A stretch of 64,000 bases of DNA from Alloalcanivorax profundimaris (GTDB lineage: Bacteria > Pseudomonadota > Gammaproteobacteria > Pseudomonadales > Alcanivoracaceae), in the NCBI RefSeq assembly GCF_015265435.1, contig NZ_JABJWH010000021.1, forward strand, positions 124,001-188,000, in the 5' to 3' direction. The notes under the pieces are model-generated. The model was not told the DNA's origin, did no database searches, and was given only the letters and a program-made list of their open reading frames with translations. Positions 1 to 12,293 of this stretch are shown piece by piece (positions within the stretch are counted from its first letter, which is position 1; each line of letters opens with the position of its first letter). A program made the translations under genes and the position numbers.

Positions 1-1
1 A

Positions 2-595
2 CTAGCGTTTGTCCAGGACGATGCCCTGGGCGGCGCAGAAAGCCCGCAGCTCGCTTTCGGCGGCGTCCGCCACGGTGAGCCGGGCGGTGACGCCCTGGCC
101 GTAATCCACCCCGTCCAGACGGGCGTCGTGCTGGTCGCACCAGTGGCGCAGGGGCTGCTCGTCGGCGAAGCCCAGGGTCAGGGTGAAGGCGCTCTCCGGC
201 ACCTGCTCCACCACCTCCATGGCGGACAACACCGCCTCGGCGGCGCCGGCATAGGCCCGCACCAGGCCGCCGGCGCCCAGCTTGACGCCACCGAAGTAAC
301 GGATCACCACCACCATGACGTCGCCCACGCCCTTGTGCTGAATCACGTTGAAGATCGGCTTGCCGGCGGTGCCGGAGGGTTCGCCGTCGTCGTTCATGGC
401 GCCCTGGCCGGAGTTGGGCGCGCCGATCAGCCAGGCGTGGCAGTGATGGGTGGCATCCGGATAGCGGGCGCGGGCCTCCTCGAGCACGGCCTGCCCTTCC
501 TCCCGGCTGCGCACCAGGCGCAGCCAGGCGATAAAGCGGCTTTTATTGATCTCGATCTCGCGGTCCACCGGACCGCCGGGCACCGGATAGGTCAC
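2..595 (-). CDS. yigZ: YigZ/IMPACT family protein
   Basis: A 197-aa protein of the YigZ/IMPACT (UPF0029) family. The hallmark stretch is in the first half: GEPSGTAGKPIF, then VVVIRYFGGVKLGAGGLVRAY. The length fits the family (about 200 aa: N-terminal UPF0029 domain plus a C-terminal ferredoxin-like domain). The start is GTG, read from the minus strand, and overlaps the TGA of the upstream oxidoreductase by 4 nt, so translation is probably coupled. Bacterial family members are linked to ribosome or translation regulation by homology with eukaryotic IMPACT, but the biochemical role is not settled. The reading frame is complete, with TAG at 2-4. Confidence 0.93.
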   Translation of the reverse strand: MTYPVPGGPVDREIEINKSRFIAWLRLVRSREEGQAVLEEARARYPDATHHCHAWLIGAPNSGQGAMNDDGEPSGTAGKPIFNVIQHKGVGDVMVVVIRYFGGVKLGAGGLVRAYAGAAEAVLSAMEVVEQVPESAFTLTLGFADEQPLRHWCDQHDARLDGVDYGQGVTARLTVADAAESELRAFCAAQGIVLDKR

Positions 596-1569
596 GATAC
601 CTTGAGCACCACGGCGCCGTGGGTTTTGCGCGCTTCCATGTCCTGGTGGGCGCGGCCCACGTCCTTGAGGTCGTAGATCGCCGGGGCGGCCGGGGCCAGG
701 GTGCCGTCCTGGAGGGCGGCGAAGAACTCGGCGGCGACCTGATCGCGGCGCGCCAGGTCACCGATGTAATGGCCGAGCATGGGGCGGGTGACGGTGAGGG
801 AGGCGGCGGCCAGGCGCGGCATGGCCAGCGGCTCCACCGACCCGGAGGACTGGCCGAAGTTGACCAGATGACCGCGCGGGGCCAGGCAATCCAGGGAGCC
901 GTAGAAGGTGTCCTTGCCCACCGAATCGTAGGCCACGTCGACCCCCTTGCCGCCGGTGATTTCCTTCACCGCGCCGGCCACGTCCTGCTGGCGATAGAGA
1001 ATCACATGGTCGCAGCCGCCGGCGCGGGCCTGCTCGGCCTTGGCGTCGCTGCCCACGGTGCCGATGACGGTGGCGCCCAGGTGGTGGGCCCACTGGCACA
1101 GCAGCTGGCCGACGCCACCGGCGGCGGCCTGCACCAGCAGGGTGTGCGACGGTTTCAGGGCGAACACATCGGTCATCAGCACCCGGGCGGTGAGCCCGCG
1201 CACCATCATGCCCGCCACCAGGGTCGCGTCCAGCCCATCCGGCAGCGGCACGGCGTTGTCCGCCTTGATCAGCCGCTCTTCCGCGTAGGCGCCGTAGCCA
1301 TGGGCGATGTAGGCGACCCGGTCACCGACCCGGAAGCGGTCCACGCCCTCGCCCACCGCCAGCACCTCGCCGGCCCCTTCCAGGCCGGGCACGCCAGGCA
1401 ACGCCAGGGTTTGGTAGAGGCCGGAGCGCACGTAGATGTCGTGGAAGTTGACGCCCACGGCGGTTTGCCGGAGATGCAGCTCGCCGGGGCCGGGCTCGCC
1501 CACCTCGATGTGCTCGGGTTTCAGAACCTCGGGGCCGCCGGGTTCGTGCATGGTCATCGCGATGGGCAT
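592..1569 (-). CDS. zinc-independent NADPH:quinone oxidoreductase (MDR family)
   Basis: A 325-aa medium-chain dehydrogenase/reductase of the quinone oxidoreductase type. The N-terminal GroES-like half carries VNFHDIYVRSGLY and PGLEGAGEVLAVG; the NAD(P)-binding half carries the AAAGGVGQLLCQWA fold motif and GSDAKAEQARAGG. The zinc-ligand residues of alcohol dehydrogenases are absent, as expected for QOR. The likely reaction is NADPH-dependent reduction of quinones or enones in the cytoplasm. ATG follows a good ribosome site (AAGGAG). The gene lies just upstream of yigZ with a 4-nt overlap, so the two form an operon. Confidence 0.92.
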   Translation of the reverse strand: MPIAMTMHEPGGPEVLKPEHIEVGEPGPGELHLRQTAVGVNFHDIYVRSGLYQTLALPGVPGLEGAGEVLAVGEGVDRFRVGDRVAYIAHGYGAYAEERLIKADNAVPLPDGLDATLVAGMMVRGLTARVLMTDVFALKPSHTLLVQAAAGGVGQLLCQWAHHLGATVIGTVGSDAKAEQARAGGCDHVILYRQQDVAGAVKEITGGKGVDVAYDSVGKDTFYGSLDCLAPRGHLVNFGQSSGSVEPLAMPRLAAASLTVTRPMLGHYIGDLARRDQVAAEFFAALQDGTLAPAAPAIYDLKDVGRAHQDMEARKTHGAVVLKVS

Positions 1570-1624
1570 GGGGACTCCTTGAAACGTTTTAAGAGGCGCA
1601 TTGTATCACCGGCGGCCACCCCGC

Positions 1625-3640
1625 TCAGCGCATGAAGCCTTCCTCGCGCAGCTTGTGAATCTTGTCGCGCACGGCGGCGGCGCGCTCGAACTCCAGATTC
1701 TTGGCGTGCTCCATCATCTCCGCTTCCAGCTTCTCGATGTCCTTGGCCACTTCAGCCGGGGAACGCGCCACGTACTTTTCCTTGTCCTCGGCGACCTTGC
1801 GGGTGCGCTTGCGCTCCGGCTGGCCGGCGCCGGTGGTGTAGGCGTCGTCCATGATGTCGAGCACCTGCTTCTTGAGCGCCTGGGGCGTGATGCCTTGCTC
1901 CTTGTTGTGGGCGATCTGCTTGTCGCGGCGGCGCTCGGTTTCGTCCATGGCGCGGCGCATGGAGCCGGTGATCTCGTCGGCGTAGAGAATGGCGCGGCCG
2001 TTGATGTTACGGGCCGCCCGGCCGATGGTCTGGATCAGCGAGCGCTCGGCGCGCAGGAAGCCTTCCTTGTCGGCATCGAGAATCGCCACCAGGGCCACTT
2101 CCGGCATGTCCAGGCCCTCGCGGAGCAGGTTGATGCCCACCAGCACGTCGAACTTGCCCAGGCGCAGGTCGCGGATGATCTCCACCCGCTCCACGGTGTC
2201 GATGTCGGAGTGCAGGTAGCGCACCTTGACGCCGTTCTCGTTGAGGTACTCGGTCAGGTCCTCGGCCATGCGCTTGGTGAGCGTGGTGACCAGCACCCGC
2301 TCGCCCTTCTCCACCGACTCGCGCACCTCGCCGAGCAGGTCGTCCACCTGGCTGCCCGCCGGGCGCACCTCGATGGCCGGGTCCACCAGGCCGGTGGGCC
2401 GCACCACCTGCTCCACCACCTGGCCGGCGTACTTCTCCTCATAGGGCCCGGGGGTGGCGGAAACGAACACCATCTGCGGCGCCAGCCGTTCCCACTCCTC
2501 GAATTTCAGCGGACGGTTGTCCAGGGCCGAGGGCAACCGGAAGCCGAACTCCACCAGGGTTTCCTTGCGCGAGCGGTCGCCTTTGTACATGCCGCCAAGC
2601 TGGGGAATGGTGACGTGGGATTCGTCCACGATCAGCAGCGCGTCGTCGGGCAGGTAGTCGAACAGGGTGGGCGGCGCCTCGCCGGGCTGGCGCCCGGAGA
2701 ACAACCGCGAATAGTTTTCCACGCCGTTGCAATAGCCCAGTTCCTGGAGCATCTCGATGTCGAAGCGGGTGCGCTGTTCCAGCCGCTGGGCCTCCACCAG
2801 CTTGTTGTTGTCCTTGAGGGTCTTGAGCCGGTCCGCCAGTTCTTCCTTGATCATTTCGATGGCCTTGAGCACCGTCTCCCGGGGCGTGACGTAGTGGCTC
2901 TTCGGATAGATGGTGATGCGCCCCACCCGCTTGATCACCTCGCCGGTGAGCGGGTCGAAGATGCTGATGTCCTCGATCTCGTCGTCGAACAGCTCGATGC
3001 GCACCGCTTCTTTCTCCTCCTCCGCCGGGAAGATGTCGATGACATCGCCGCGCACCCGGTAGGTGGCGCGGCGGAAATCCATCTCGTTGCGGGTGTACTG
3101 CAGCTCCGCCAGACGGCGCAGCAGGTCGCGCTGGTCGATGTGGTCGCCGCGCACCAGGTGCAGCACCATGGCGTGGTAGCTGGCCGGATCGCCCAGGCCG
3201 TAAATCGCCGACACCGTGGCCACGATGATGGTGTCGCGGCGCTCCAGAATCGCCTTGGTGGCGGACAGGCGCATCTGCTCGATGTGCTCGTTCACCGACG
3301 CGTCCTTCTCGATGAAGGTGTCCGAGCTGGGAACGTAGGCTTCCGGCTGGTAGTAGTCGTAATAAGAGACGAAATACTCCACCGCGTTTTCCGGGAAGAA
3401 CGCCTTGAACTCCCCATAGAGCTGGGCGGCCAGGGTCTTGTTGGGCGCCAGGATGATGGTGGGCCGCTGAACATCCTGGATCACGTTGGCCATGGTGAAG
3501 GTCTTGCCGGAGCCGGTCACGCCGAGCAGGGTCTGGTGGCCCAGGCCGTCGTGAATGCCCTCCACCAGGCCGGCGATGGCGGTGGGCTGATCGCCGGCGG
3601 GCTGGTATTCGGAATGCAGGTTGAACGCGGTGTCTGCCAT
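1625..3640 (-). CDS. uvrB: excinuclease ABC subunit UvrB
   Basis: A 671-aa UvrB, the damage-verifying helicase of nucleotide excision repair that works with UvrA and UvrC. Visible parts in order: the Walker A motif [10 protein letters not shown] near residue 40, the Tyr-rich beta-hairpin region ([20 protein letters not shown]), helicase motifs including [13 protein letters not shown], the [20 protein letters not shown] block, and a C-terminal UVR motif ([17 protein letters not shown]) that contacts UvrC. The frame stays open much further upstream, but the family start [19 protein letters not shown] is at 3640. The ribosome site there is weak (AGAGACG). I looked for a LexA box upstream and did not find a CTGT-N8-ACAG site. 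Confidence 0.98.
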   Translation of the reverse strand: MADTAFNLHSEYQPAGDQPTAIAGLVEGIHDGLGHQTLLGVTGSGKTFTMANVIQDVQRPTIILAPNKTLAAQLYGEFKAFFPENAVEYFVSYYDYYQPEAYVPSSDTFIEKDASVNEHIEQMRLSATKAILERRDTIIVATVSAIYGLGDPASYHAMVLHLVRGDHIDQRDLLRRLAELQYTRNEMDFRRATYRVRGDVIDIFPAEEEKEAVRIELFDDEIEDISIFDPLTGEVIKRVGRITIYPKSHYVTPRETVLKAIEMIKEELADRLKTLKDNNKLVEAQRLEQRTRFDIEMLQELGYCNGVENYSRLFSGRQPGEAPPTLFDYLPDDALLIVDESHVTIPQLGGMYKGDRSRKETLVEFGFRLPSALDNRPLKFEEWERLAPQMVFVSATPGPYEEKYAGQVVEQVVRPTGLVDPAIEVRPAGSQVDDLLGEVRESVEKGERVLVTTLTKRMAEDLTEYLNENGVKVRYLHSDIDTVERVEIIRDLRLGKFDVLVGINLLREGLDMPEVALVAILDADKEGFLRAERSLIQTIGRAARNINGRAILYADEITGSMRRAMDETERRRDKQIAHNKEQGITPQALKKQVLDIMDDAYTTGAGQPERKRTRKVAEDKEKYVARSPAEVAKDIEKLEAEMMEHAKNLEFERAAAVRDKIHKLREEGFMR

Positions 3641-3862
3641 CGTCGTCTCTGTAAAATTAGGAAAACTGTCGGCGCCGAATCCGGCGGCAGCGGGCGGTGC
3701 CTCGGGCCAGGCCGGATCGGGGCTGGCGGCGGCCGGCGGGCCGCCCGGCGGCGGGGGTCGAAGCCGCCTCCGGCCTAGGAGGTGGCGGCGGAATACGGTA
3801 ATATCAATGCCCCAATCCGCGCCACAAGCGCGGCCAGAACTCATTAGAGAAATGAGGAGTGC

Positions 3863-5053
3863 ATGTCCGATATCAACCTTTCCGACCGCGTACAACGCAT
3901 CAAGCCTTCCCCGACGCTGGCGATCACTTCCAAGGCAGCGGAACTGCGAGCCGAGGGCAAGGATATCATCGGCCTGGGCGCGGGCGAGCCGGATTTCGAT
4001 ACCCCGGATCATATCAAACAGGCCGCGATCGACGCGATTAACGCCGGCAAGACCAAGTACACCCCGGTGGACGGCACTCCCGGCCTGAAGAAGGCCATCA
4101 TCGAGAAGTTCAAGAACGAGAACGGCCTCGACTACGAGCCCGGCCAGATCCTGGTGTCCAGCGGCGGCAAGCAGAGCTTCTTCAACATGGCCCTGGCGCT
4201 GCTCAACGACGGCGACGAAGCGATCATCCCGGCGCCCTACTGGGTCAGCTACCCGGACATGGTCAAGGTCGCCGGCGGCGTGCCGGTGATCCTGGAATCC
4301 GACGTGGACAGCCGCTTCAAGATCACCCCGGAACAGCTGGAAGCGGCGATCACGCCGAAAACCCGCCTGTTCGTGATCAACAGCCCGTCCAACCCGTCCG
4401 GCATGGCCTACTCCGAAGAGGAACTGGCCGCCCTGGGCGAGGTGCTCAAGAAGCACCCGGACATCGTGGTCGCCACCGACGACATGTACGAGCACATCCT
4501 GTGGACCGGCAAGCCGTTCGTGAACATCGTCAACGCCTGCCCGGAGCTGTATGACCGCACCGTGGTCATGAACGGCGTCTCCAAGGCCTACTCCATGACC
4601 GGCTGGCGGATCGGCTACGCCGGCGGCCCGCAGAAGCTGATCGCGGCCATGAAGAAGGTACAGAGCCAGTCCACCTCCAACCCGGCCTCCATCAGCCAGG
4701 CCGCCGCCGAGGCCGCCCTGGCCGGCGACCAGCAGTGCGTGAAGGACATGGTCAAGGCCTTCAAGGAGCGCCACGACTACGTGGTGGACGCCCTCAACAA
4801 GCTGCCGGGCGTGACCTGCGCCGCCGGCGACGGCACCTTCTACGCCTTCCCGGACTTCTCCGGCGCCATCGCCGCCATGGACGGGGTGGAAAGCTGCACC
4901 GACCTGGCCGCCAAGCTGCTGGAGACCGCGGAAGTGGCCCTGGTGCCCGGCTCCGCCTTCGGCGCCCCCGGCTGCCTGCGCCTGTCCTTCGCCACCGGCA
5001 TGGACACCCTGAAAGAGGCGATCCGCCGCATTGAGCAGGCCCTGAACAAATAA
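3863..5053 (+). CDS. class I pyridoxal-phosphate aminotransferase (aspartate aminotransferase type Ib)
   Basis: A 396-aa fold-type I aminotransferase. The subgroup Ib signature is clear: [15 protein letters not shown] near the N-terminus, the substrate/PLP segment [27 protein letters not shown], and the lysine that would bind PLP in [13 protein letters not shown] (Lys241). The length matches Ib aspartate or aspartate/prephenate aminotransferases. It probably transfers amino groups between aspartate and 2-oxoglutarate in the cytoplasm; arogenate formation is an alternative for this subgroup. ATG is preceded by GAGGAG. It is divergent from uvrB and is followed by the tRNA-Asn promoter. Confidence 0.93.
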   Translation: MSDINLSDRVQRIKPSPTLAITSKAAELRAEGKDIIGLGAGEPDFDTPDHIKQAAIDAINAGKTKYTPVDGTPGLKKAIIEKFKNENGLDYEPGQILVSSGGKQSFFNMALALLNDGDEAIIPAPYWVSYPDMVKVAGGVPVILESDVDSRFKITPEQLEAAITPKTRLFVINSPSNPSGMAYSEEELAALGEVLKKHPDIVVATDDMYEHILWTGKPFVNIVNACPELYDRTVVMNGVSKAYSMTGWRIGYAGGPQKLIAAMKKVQSQSTSNPASISQAAAEAALAGDQQCVKDMVKAFKERHDYVVDALNKLPGVTCAAGDGTFYAFPDFSGAIAAMDGVESCTDLAAKLLETAEVALVPGSAFGAPGCLRLSFATGMDTLKEAIRRIEQALNK

Positions 5054-5075
5054 GCAGCAAACGCACCCCGGGAGG

Positions 5076-5104
5076 TTGACGCCCCCCGGGGTCGCCACTA
5101 CTAT
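5076..5104 (+). promoter_or_regulatory. candidate promoter of tRNA-Asn
   Basis: A -35-like TTGACG (5076-5081) lies 17 nt before a -10-like TACTAT (5099-5104). A G/C-rich discriminator (ACGCGC) follows, typical of stringently controlled stable-RNA promoters. The tRNA begins 16 nt after the -10. The -35 sits in the loop of an 8-bp inverted repeat (ACCCCGGG at 5065-5072, CCCGGGGT at 5085-5092) that may also end aminotransferase transcripts, although no T-tract follows it. Confidence 0.6.
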
Positions 5105-5120
5105 ACGCGCCTCAAGATAT

Positions 5121-5196
5121 TCCGCCTTAGCTCAGTTGGTAGAGCAGCTGACTGTTAATCAGCGGGTCGCTGGTTCGAGCCCAGCAGGCGGAGCCA
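5121..5196 (+). tRNA. tRNA-Asn (anticodon GTT)
   Basis: The 76-nt sequence folds as a complete cloverleaf. The acceptor stem TCCGCCT pairs with AGGCGGA, and CCA is encoded at the 3' end (5194-5196). The anticodon loop is CTGTTAA with GTT at 5154-5156. The D-loop (AGCTCAGTTGGTAGAGC) and T-arm (TGGTTCGAGCCCA) are canonical. It has its own upstream promoter and downstream intrinsic terminator, so it is a single-gene transcription unit. Confidence 0.98.
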
Positions 5197-5203
5197 AATA
5201 GAA

Positions 5204-5235
5204 GGGCCTACCCATCGGGTAGGCCCTTTTTCTTT
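5204..5235 (+). terminator. intrinsic terminator of tRNA-Asn
   Basis: A perfect 10-bp stem (GGGCCTACCC / GGGTAGGCCC) with a 3-nt loop is followed by TTTTTCTTT. It starts 8 nt after the tRNA CCA end. Confidence 0.95.
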
Positions 5236-5250
5236 GCCTATGGCCCCGCC

Positions 5251-5288
5251 GTAGGAACGACCGGGCGGCGTACCGCTTCAGTCGCGAT
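5251..5288 (+). repeat. REP-like palindromic element, copy 1
   Basis: A 38-bp unit beginning GTAGGAACGACCGGGCGGCG and ending CTTCAGTCGCGAT. It matches the unit at 51147-51184 at nearly every base, and the reverse complement at 42688-42725. It lies in the otherwise gene-free 178-bp gap between the tRNA-Asn terminator and the sugar transferase gene; I see no other feature in that gap. Confidence 0.8.
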
Positions 5289-5413
5289 CGCCCCCTCCCC
5301 GCCCGGCGGCCACCCCGAAACCCGGCCCGGTCACGCTTCGTGACCGAGTCTCCATTGAGCCTTACCGGCACCGTGTTAAACTTGCGCGATTATCCGGCTG
5401 TTCCAGGGACCGC

Positions 5414-6694
5414 ATGCAGCAGCAACATAGTGTCCATGCCGCGCCGTCGCGACACGACCGCTGGTATGAAAAACTGTTCCTAAACCCGGTTCTGGGACAT
5501 GCCACGGGACTCGGCATTCTCATCGCCGGCGCCCAGTTCCTGAGCTATCAGGGGGCGCCCCGGGACGAGAATCAGGCCACCACCCTGATGCTGCTGGCCA
5601 GTATCTATCTGATCAGCATGTATCTGAGCCAGCACATCGGCCGCTTCGCCGGCGGCCGGGCCCTGGCCTGGACCCTGGGCACCACCCTGCTGTCCGCCGG
5701 CCTGGTGATCACCGTGGTGCTGCTGTGCCGCATCGGCTACGCGCGCACTTCCCTGGTGGTCGGCATGGGCCTGCTGCTGGGTCTGCAAACCCTGTCGATT
5801 CTCATTAACCGCCGCTTCCGGCACCTCAAGCTGGCGGTGGTGCCCTCTTCCCTGGTGGGCGGCGAGATGCCGCGCACCCGCAACGTGCAGTGGCGCTACC
5901 TGGCGCGCCCGGAGCTGGGCGACTGCCGCTACGACGGCCTGGTGGTGGACATGCACGCGCGGCTGGACGACGACTGGATTCGCTTTATCAGCCATTGCAG
6001 CATCGCCGGCCTGCCGGTGCTGGACAGCGGCAAGGTGTTCGAGGCGATTCAGGGCAAGGTGGACCTCACCCGCCTGAAGAGCACCGATCTGGGTTCCCTG
6101 CAGCCCTCGCCGGTGTACCTGTCCGCCAAGCGGGCCCTGGACCTGGCGCTGTCGGTCCTGATGCTGCCGCTGATCATTCCGGTGTGCCTGGTGGTGGCGC
6201 TGTTGATCCGGCTGGATTCCCCGGGGCCGGCCCTGTTCGTGCAGGAACGGGTGGGACGGGGGAACCGGGTGTTCCGGATGTACAAGTTCCGCTCCATGCG
6301 GCCGGACGACGGCTCCAAACCCCAGTTCGCCGACGAGGACGCTCACCGCATCACCCGGCTGGGGGCGTTCATCCGCAAGTTCCGCATCGATGAGCTGCCA
6401 CAGATTTTCAACGTGCTGCGCGGCGACATGAGCCTGATCGGCCCACGCCCGGAACAGCCCGGCTTCGTCGAGCGCTTCGAGCAGGAAGTGCCCTTCTACA
6501 GCTACCGCCACATCATCCGCCCGGGCATCACCGGCTGGGCCCAGGTGGCCCATGGCTATGCCACCGACACCGAATCCACCCGCCAGAAAGTGGAGCACGA
6601 TTTCTATTACATCAAGAACCTTTCCCTGGGCCTGGATCTGCTGATCCTGATGCGCACCGTGAGAACCGTGTTCACCGGCTTCGGGGCCCTTTAA
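5414..6694 (+). CDS. initiating sugar-phosphate (polyprenyl glycosylphosphotransferase) transferase
   Basis: A 426-aa WbaP/WcaJ-type enzyme that would place the first sugar phosphate on undecaprenyl phosphate in the inner membrane. The N-terminal half is hydrophobic with several predicted membrane segments and a nucleotide-binding-like linker. The C-terminal catalytic domain (about residues 235-426) carries the re-entrant helix (SVLMLPLIIPVCLVVALLI) and the motifs KFRSMRPDD, RKFRIDELPQIFNVLRGDMS, GPRPEQPGF and RPGITGWAQV. The two glycosyltransferase genes downstream are separated by 3-4 nt, so they form one operon. It is likely the first enzyme for the glycan built by this locus; the sugar used cannot be told from the sequence. 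Confidence 0.93.
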   Translation: MQQQHSVHAAPSRHDRWYEKLFLNPVLGHATGLGILIAGAQFLSYQGAPRDENQATTLMLLASIYLISMYLSQHIGRFAGGRALAWTLGTTLLSAGLVITVVLLCRIGYARTSLVVGMGLLLGLQTLSILINRRFRHLKLAVVPSSLVGGEMPRTRNVQWRYLARPELGDCRYDGLVVDMHARLDDDWIRFISHCSIAGLPVLDSGKVFEAIQGKVDLTRLKSTDLGSLQPSPVYLSAKRALDLALSVLMLPLIIPVCLVVALLIRLDSPGPALFVQERVGRGNRVFRMYKFRSMRPDDGSKPQFADEDAHRITRLGAFIRKFRIDELPQIFNVLRGDMSLIGPRPEQPGFVERFEQEVPFYSYRHIIRPGITGWAQVAHGYATDTESTRQKVEHDFYYIKNLSLGLDLLILMRTVRTVFTGFGAL

Positions 6695-6697
6695 GCA

Positions 6698-7585
6698 ATG
6701 GCGGAAGCGGACCAAACCGGGGTTCCGATCTCGGTGATCATTCCCATGTACCAGCACTGGGAGCTGGCACCTACCCTGCTCGCCGCGCTGGAGGCCCAGA
6801 CCCTGCCCAAGGATCGCTGGGAATGCTTCATCGTCGACAACGGCTCCGACCGGGTGCCGGACCCGGCCACCCTGCCCAACTTCGTGACCCTGCTGGAATG
6901 CCCCCGCCCCGGCTCCTACGCGGCCCGTAATGTGGCCCTGGAGCAGGCCCGTGGCGAACTGCTGGTGTTCACCGACGCCGATTGCCGGCCCCGGCCGGAC
7001 TGGCTTGAGCGCCTGTGGGCCCGCCACCAGGAAAACCCCGGCGCGCGCCTGATCGCCGGCGGTGTGCGGGTTTGCAAGTTCGATTCCGCGCCGCCCAACG
7101 CCGTGGAAATCTACGACACCGCCATGGGAATTCCCCAGGCCCGGTACGCCCGGCGCGGCTACGCCGCCACCGCCAACCTGGCGGTGCCACGCAGCGCCTT
7201 CCAGCGCCTGGGGCCGTTCGACGCGGCGCGCTTCTCCGGCGGCGACGCGGAATTCTGCCAGCGCGCCGGCGCCGCCGGCATTCCCTTGTTCTACGAGGCG
7301 GCGGCGGCGGTGGACCACCCGGCGCGGCGGGACTGGCCGGAACTGACCACCAAACTGAAACGGGTCAAGGGCGGCCAGATCCGCTCCGGGCCCTGGAAGC
7401 GACGGCTGAAATTCCTGATCAAGACCTTCGTGCCGCCGGTGTGGGCGTTCTGGTACGCCGTGCGCAGCGACAAGGTCTCCGCCCGGGAAAAGCTCACCGT
7501 GCTGCGGGTGCAGACGGCACTCTGGTTCCTGGAGATGGCCGAAACCCTGCGCCTGTTGTTCAACGGACGCATGGAGCGCCGCTAG
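6698..7585 (+). CDS. glycosyltransferase family 2
   Basis: A 295-aa GT-A fold glycosyltransferase. The N-terminal SVIIPMYQHWELAPTLLAAL and FIVDNGSD are the nucleotide-sugar binding start of family 2. The DxD-like metal site is FTDADCRPRPDWLERL, and SGGDAEFCQRAGAAG resembles the catalytic ED region. No transmembrane segment is obvious, so it likely acts at the cytoplasmic face. It starts 3 nt after the upstream transferase stop without its own strong ribosome site, suggesting translational coupling. Donor and acceptor are unknown. Confidence 0.88.
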   Translation: MAEADQTGVPISVIIPMYQHWELAPTLLAALEAQTLPKDRWECFIVDNGSDRVPDPATLPNFVTLLECPRPGSYAARNVALEQARGELLVFTDADCRPRPDWLERLWARHQENPGARLIAGGVRVCKFDSAPPNAVEIYDTAMGIPQARYARRGYAATANLAVPRSAFQRLGPFDAARFSGGDAEFCQRAGAAGIPLFYEAAAAVDHPARRDWPELTTKLKRVKGGQIRSGPWKRRLKFLIKTFVPPVWAFWYAVRSDKVSAREKLTVLRVQTALWFLEMAETLRLLFNGRMERR

Positions 7586-7589
7586 CCCC

Positions 7590-8372
7590 ATGAGCCCCAG
7601 CGTTTCCATTATCACCCCCTGCTACAACGCCGCCGACACGTTGCCGGGCACGGTGGCGTCGATTCTGGCCCAGGACTTCGATGACTGGGAGCTGCTGCTG
7701 GTGGATGATTGCTCCGGCGATGCCACCGAGGCGGTGGCGCGCGGCTTCGCGGAGCGGGATGCCCGGGTGCGTTATGTGCGCATGGTGGAGAACGGCGGCG
7801 CGGCGCGGGCCCGTAACCGCGGCATCGAGCTGGCGCGCGGTCGCTACATCGCCTTCCTGGACGCCGACGACCTGTGGCTGCCCAACAAACTGTCCGGCCA
7901 GCTGGCGTTGATGCGCGAGTGGGGCTGGGCTTTGACCTTCACCGCCTACCACAAGGTGGACGGCGAGGAGCGGCAACTGGGTCGGGTGGGCGTGCCGGAG
8001 CGGGTCGCTTACCGGCAGTTGCTGAAGACCAACTACATCGGCTGTTCCACCGCCATCTACGACAGCGAGACACTGGGCAAGGTGCTGATGCCGGACATTC
8101 GCCGGCGCCAGGATTTCGGTTTGTGGCTGCGCCTGCTCAAACGCACGCCCTATGCCTATGGCATCGACCGGGCCTGGACCCGCTACCGGGTGCGCGGACA
8201 ATCCCTGTCCGCCAACAAGACCCGCAGCGCCGGCTACAACTGGCGGCTGTATCGGGAGGTGGAGGGGCTGTCCCTGCCCGCGAGCCTCTACTACTTCGCG
8301 CATTACGCGGTGCGCGGCCTGCTGCGCAGCCGGCTGCCCGGGCTGGCGCGCCGGCTCGGCTGGCTGTCCTAG
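7590..8372 (+). CDS. glycosyltransferase family 2
   Basis: A 260-aa family 2 glycosyltransferase. It opens with VSIITPCYNAADTLPGTVAS and ELLLVDDCSGDATE. The metal-binding AFLDADDLWLPNKL follows, then a short C-terminal region with RRRQDFGLWLRLLK, where the QDF/W segment is typical of this family's acceptor/catalytic region. It is the last gene of the three-gene plus-strand operon. It converges on, and overlaps by 4 nt, the minus-strand glycosyltransferase at 8369-9343. Probably adds one residue of the surface glycan; specificity is not readable. Confidence 0.88.
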   Translation: MSPSVSIITPCYNAADTLPGTVASILAQDFDDWELLLVDDCSGDATEAVARGFAERDARVRYVRMVENGGAARARNRGIELARGRYIAFLDADDLWLPNKLSGQLALMREWGWALTFTAYHKVDGEERQLGRVGVPERVAYRQLLKTNYIGCSTAIYDSETLGKVLMPDIRRRQDFGLWLRLLKRTPYAYGIDRAWTRYRVRGQSLSANKTRSAGYNWRLYREVEGLSLPASLYYFAHYAVRGLLRSRLPGLARRLGWLS

Positions 8373-9343
8373 GCGGCGTCCAGGGAACGTTCACCGTTCT
8401 CGCACAGCCGCACCACGCTGTCGTGGGGCCGGTCGTAGCGGCGCCGGATGGCATCGCCCAGCGCCATGCCCAATACTCGGAGGTAGGTTCCCGGGGCCTG
8501 GTAGAAACGGGCCTTGAGCGTCCACTGCAGTATTTTCAGCGGGGCGATGCCCCAGAACAGCCAGCCGGCGGCGGCGTGGTAGACCCGCAGACCGTTGCGA
8601 TAGGTGTAGTACGCTTTCCACAGGGGCCGATATACCGGTTCGTCGTCATCGAAAGTGCTGCAATCGTGGGTGAAGCGCACCCAGGGCAGGAAGCGTATGC
8701 GGCGGCCGGCACGGCTGATGTTCAACGAATAGAGCACGTCGTCGCCGTAGATGAACAGTTCCCCCGCCGGCAGCCCCACCTCCTGCAGCATTTCGCCGCG
8801 CACGAAGAAGCCCACGAAGGACGTGGCGTCCACCGGGATCGCGTGCCCGGCCTGGTAATCCTGGTCGTCGATATGAAAACCGTCGCGCCCACCAAGCAGA
8901 GTGCGTAGGAACAACCGCCAGTGCCAGAACGGATTGCGGCTGGGCCGGTTCATCTCGCAGATGCGGCCGTCCGGGTAGTAGACCGCCGCCGCCGCGGCGT
9001 CCACGCCGTCCAGGTCGGAGTCCAGAAAGGCACGGAAGGCGCCGGGCTGCGGATGGGCATCGTCGTCGAAGCACACGATCCACTCCGGCCGGTAGCGGGC
9101 CTGGGCGTGCCAGAAGCCCACCTCGAAGCCGCCGGCGCCGCCCAGATTGCGCGGCATGGGCAGCAAGTCCAGGCGCTCGTGACGCTCGGCCTGCTCGCTC
9201 AGCCATTCCCGGGTGCCGTCGGTGGAACCGTTGTCCACCACCAGGATGGCATCGCAGTCCTGTTCCAGCAGCGCCGCCACGCAGGTCCGTAGATGCGCGA
9301 GGCGGTTGAAGGTGACCACCACGGCGGCCAGTCGGTTGTTCAT
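8369..9343 (-). CDS. glycosyltransferase family 2 (GlfT1/rhamnosyl-type)
   Basis: A 324-aa glycosyltransferase. It starts AAVVVTFNRLAHLRTCVAAL with ILVVDNGSTDGTREWL, and has the metal-binding IVCFDDDAHPQPGAF. The middle motif FIYGDDVLYSLNISRAG resembles family 2 galactofuranosyl/rhamnosyltransferases. The ATG at 9343 has a good AGAGG ribosome site, so I prefer it over an in-frame TTG 21 nt upstream. It is the last gene of the leftward export operon, just after glf, which makes a galactofuranosyltransferase role plausible but unproven. Confidence 0.85.
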   Translation of the reverse strand: MNNRLAAVVVTFNRLAHLRTCVAALLEQDCDAILVVDNGSTDGTREWLSEQAERHERLDLLPMPRNLGGAGGFEVGFWHAQARYRPEWIVCFDDDAHPQPGAFRAFLDSDLDGVDAAAAAVYYPDGRICEMNRPSRNPFWHWRLFLRTLLGGRDGFHIDDQDYQAGHAIPVDATSFVGFFVRGEMLQEVGLPAGELFIYGDDVLYSLNISRAGRRIRFLPWVRFTHDCSTFDDDEPVYRPLWKAYYTYRNGLRVYHAAAGWLFWGIAPLKILQWTLKARFYQAPGTYLRVLGMALGDAIRRRYDRPHDSVVRLCENGERSLDAA

Positions 9344-9378
9344 GCGTGCACCTCTACGTCGCAAAAAGGAGTGGCGGC

Positions 9379-12292
<2,914 letters not shown>

Positions 12293-12293
12293 G

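Noticed and set aside
1601-3778. 725-aa plus-strand frame opposite uvrB
   Set aside because: High-GC antisense shadow without family motifs, rich in His/Gly/Leu repeats typical of reversed coding strands.
3641-3862. Possible LexA box before uvrB
   Set aside because: CTGT is present but no ACAG at the right distance; the partial match is not enough.
3641-5098. Open frame continuing uvrB upstream to 5098
   Set aside because: It is antisense to the aminotransferase and its sequence is low-complexity GC shadow; UvrB homologues begin at [10 protein letters not shown] (3640).
5480-7615. 711-aa minus-strand frame opposite the sugar transferase genes
   Set aside because: Antisense shadow; the plus-strand proteins have clear conserved motifs.
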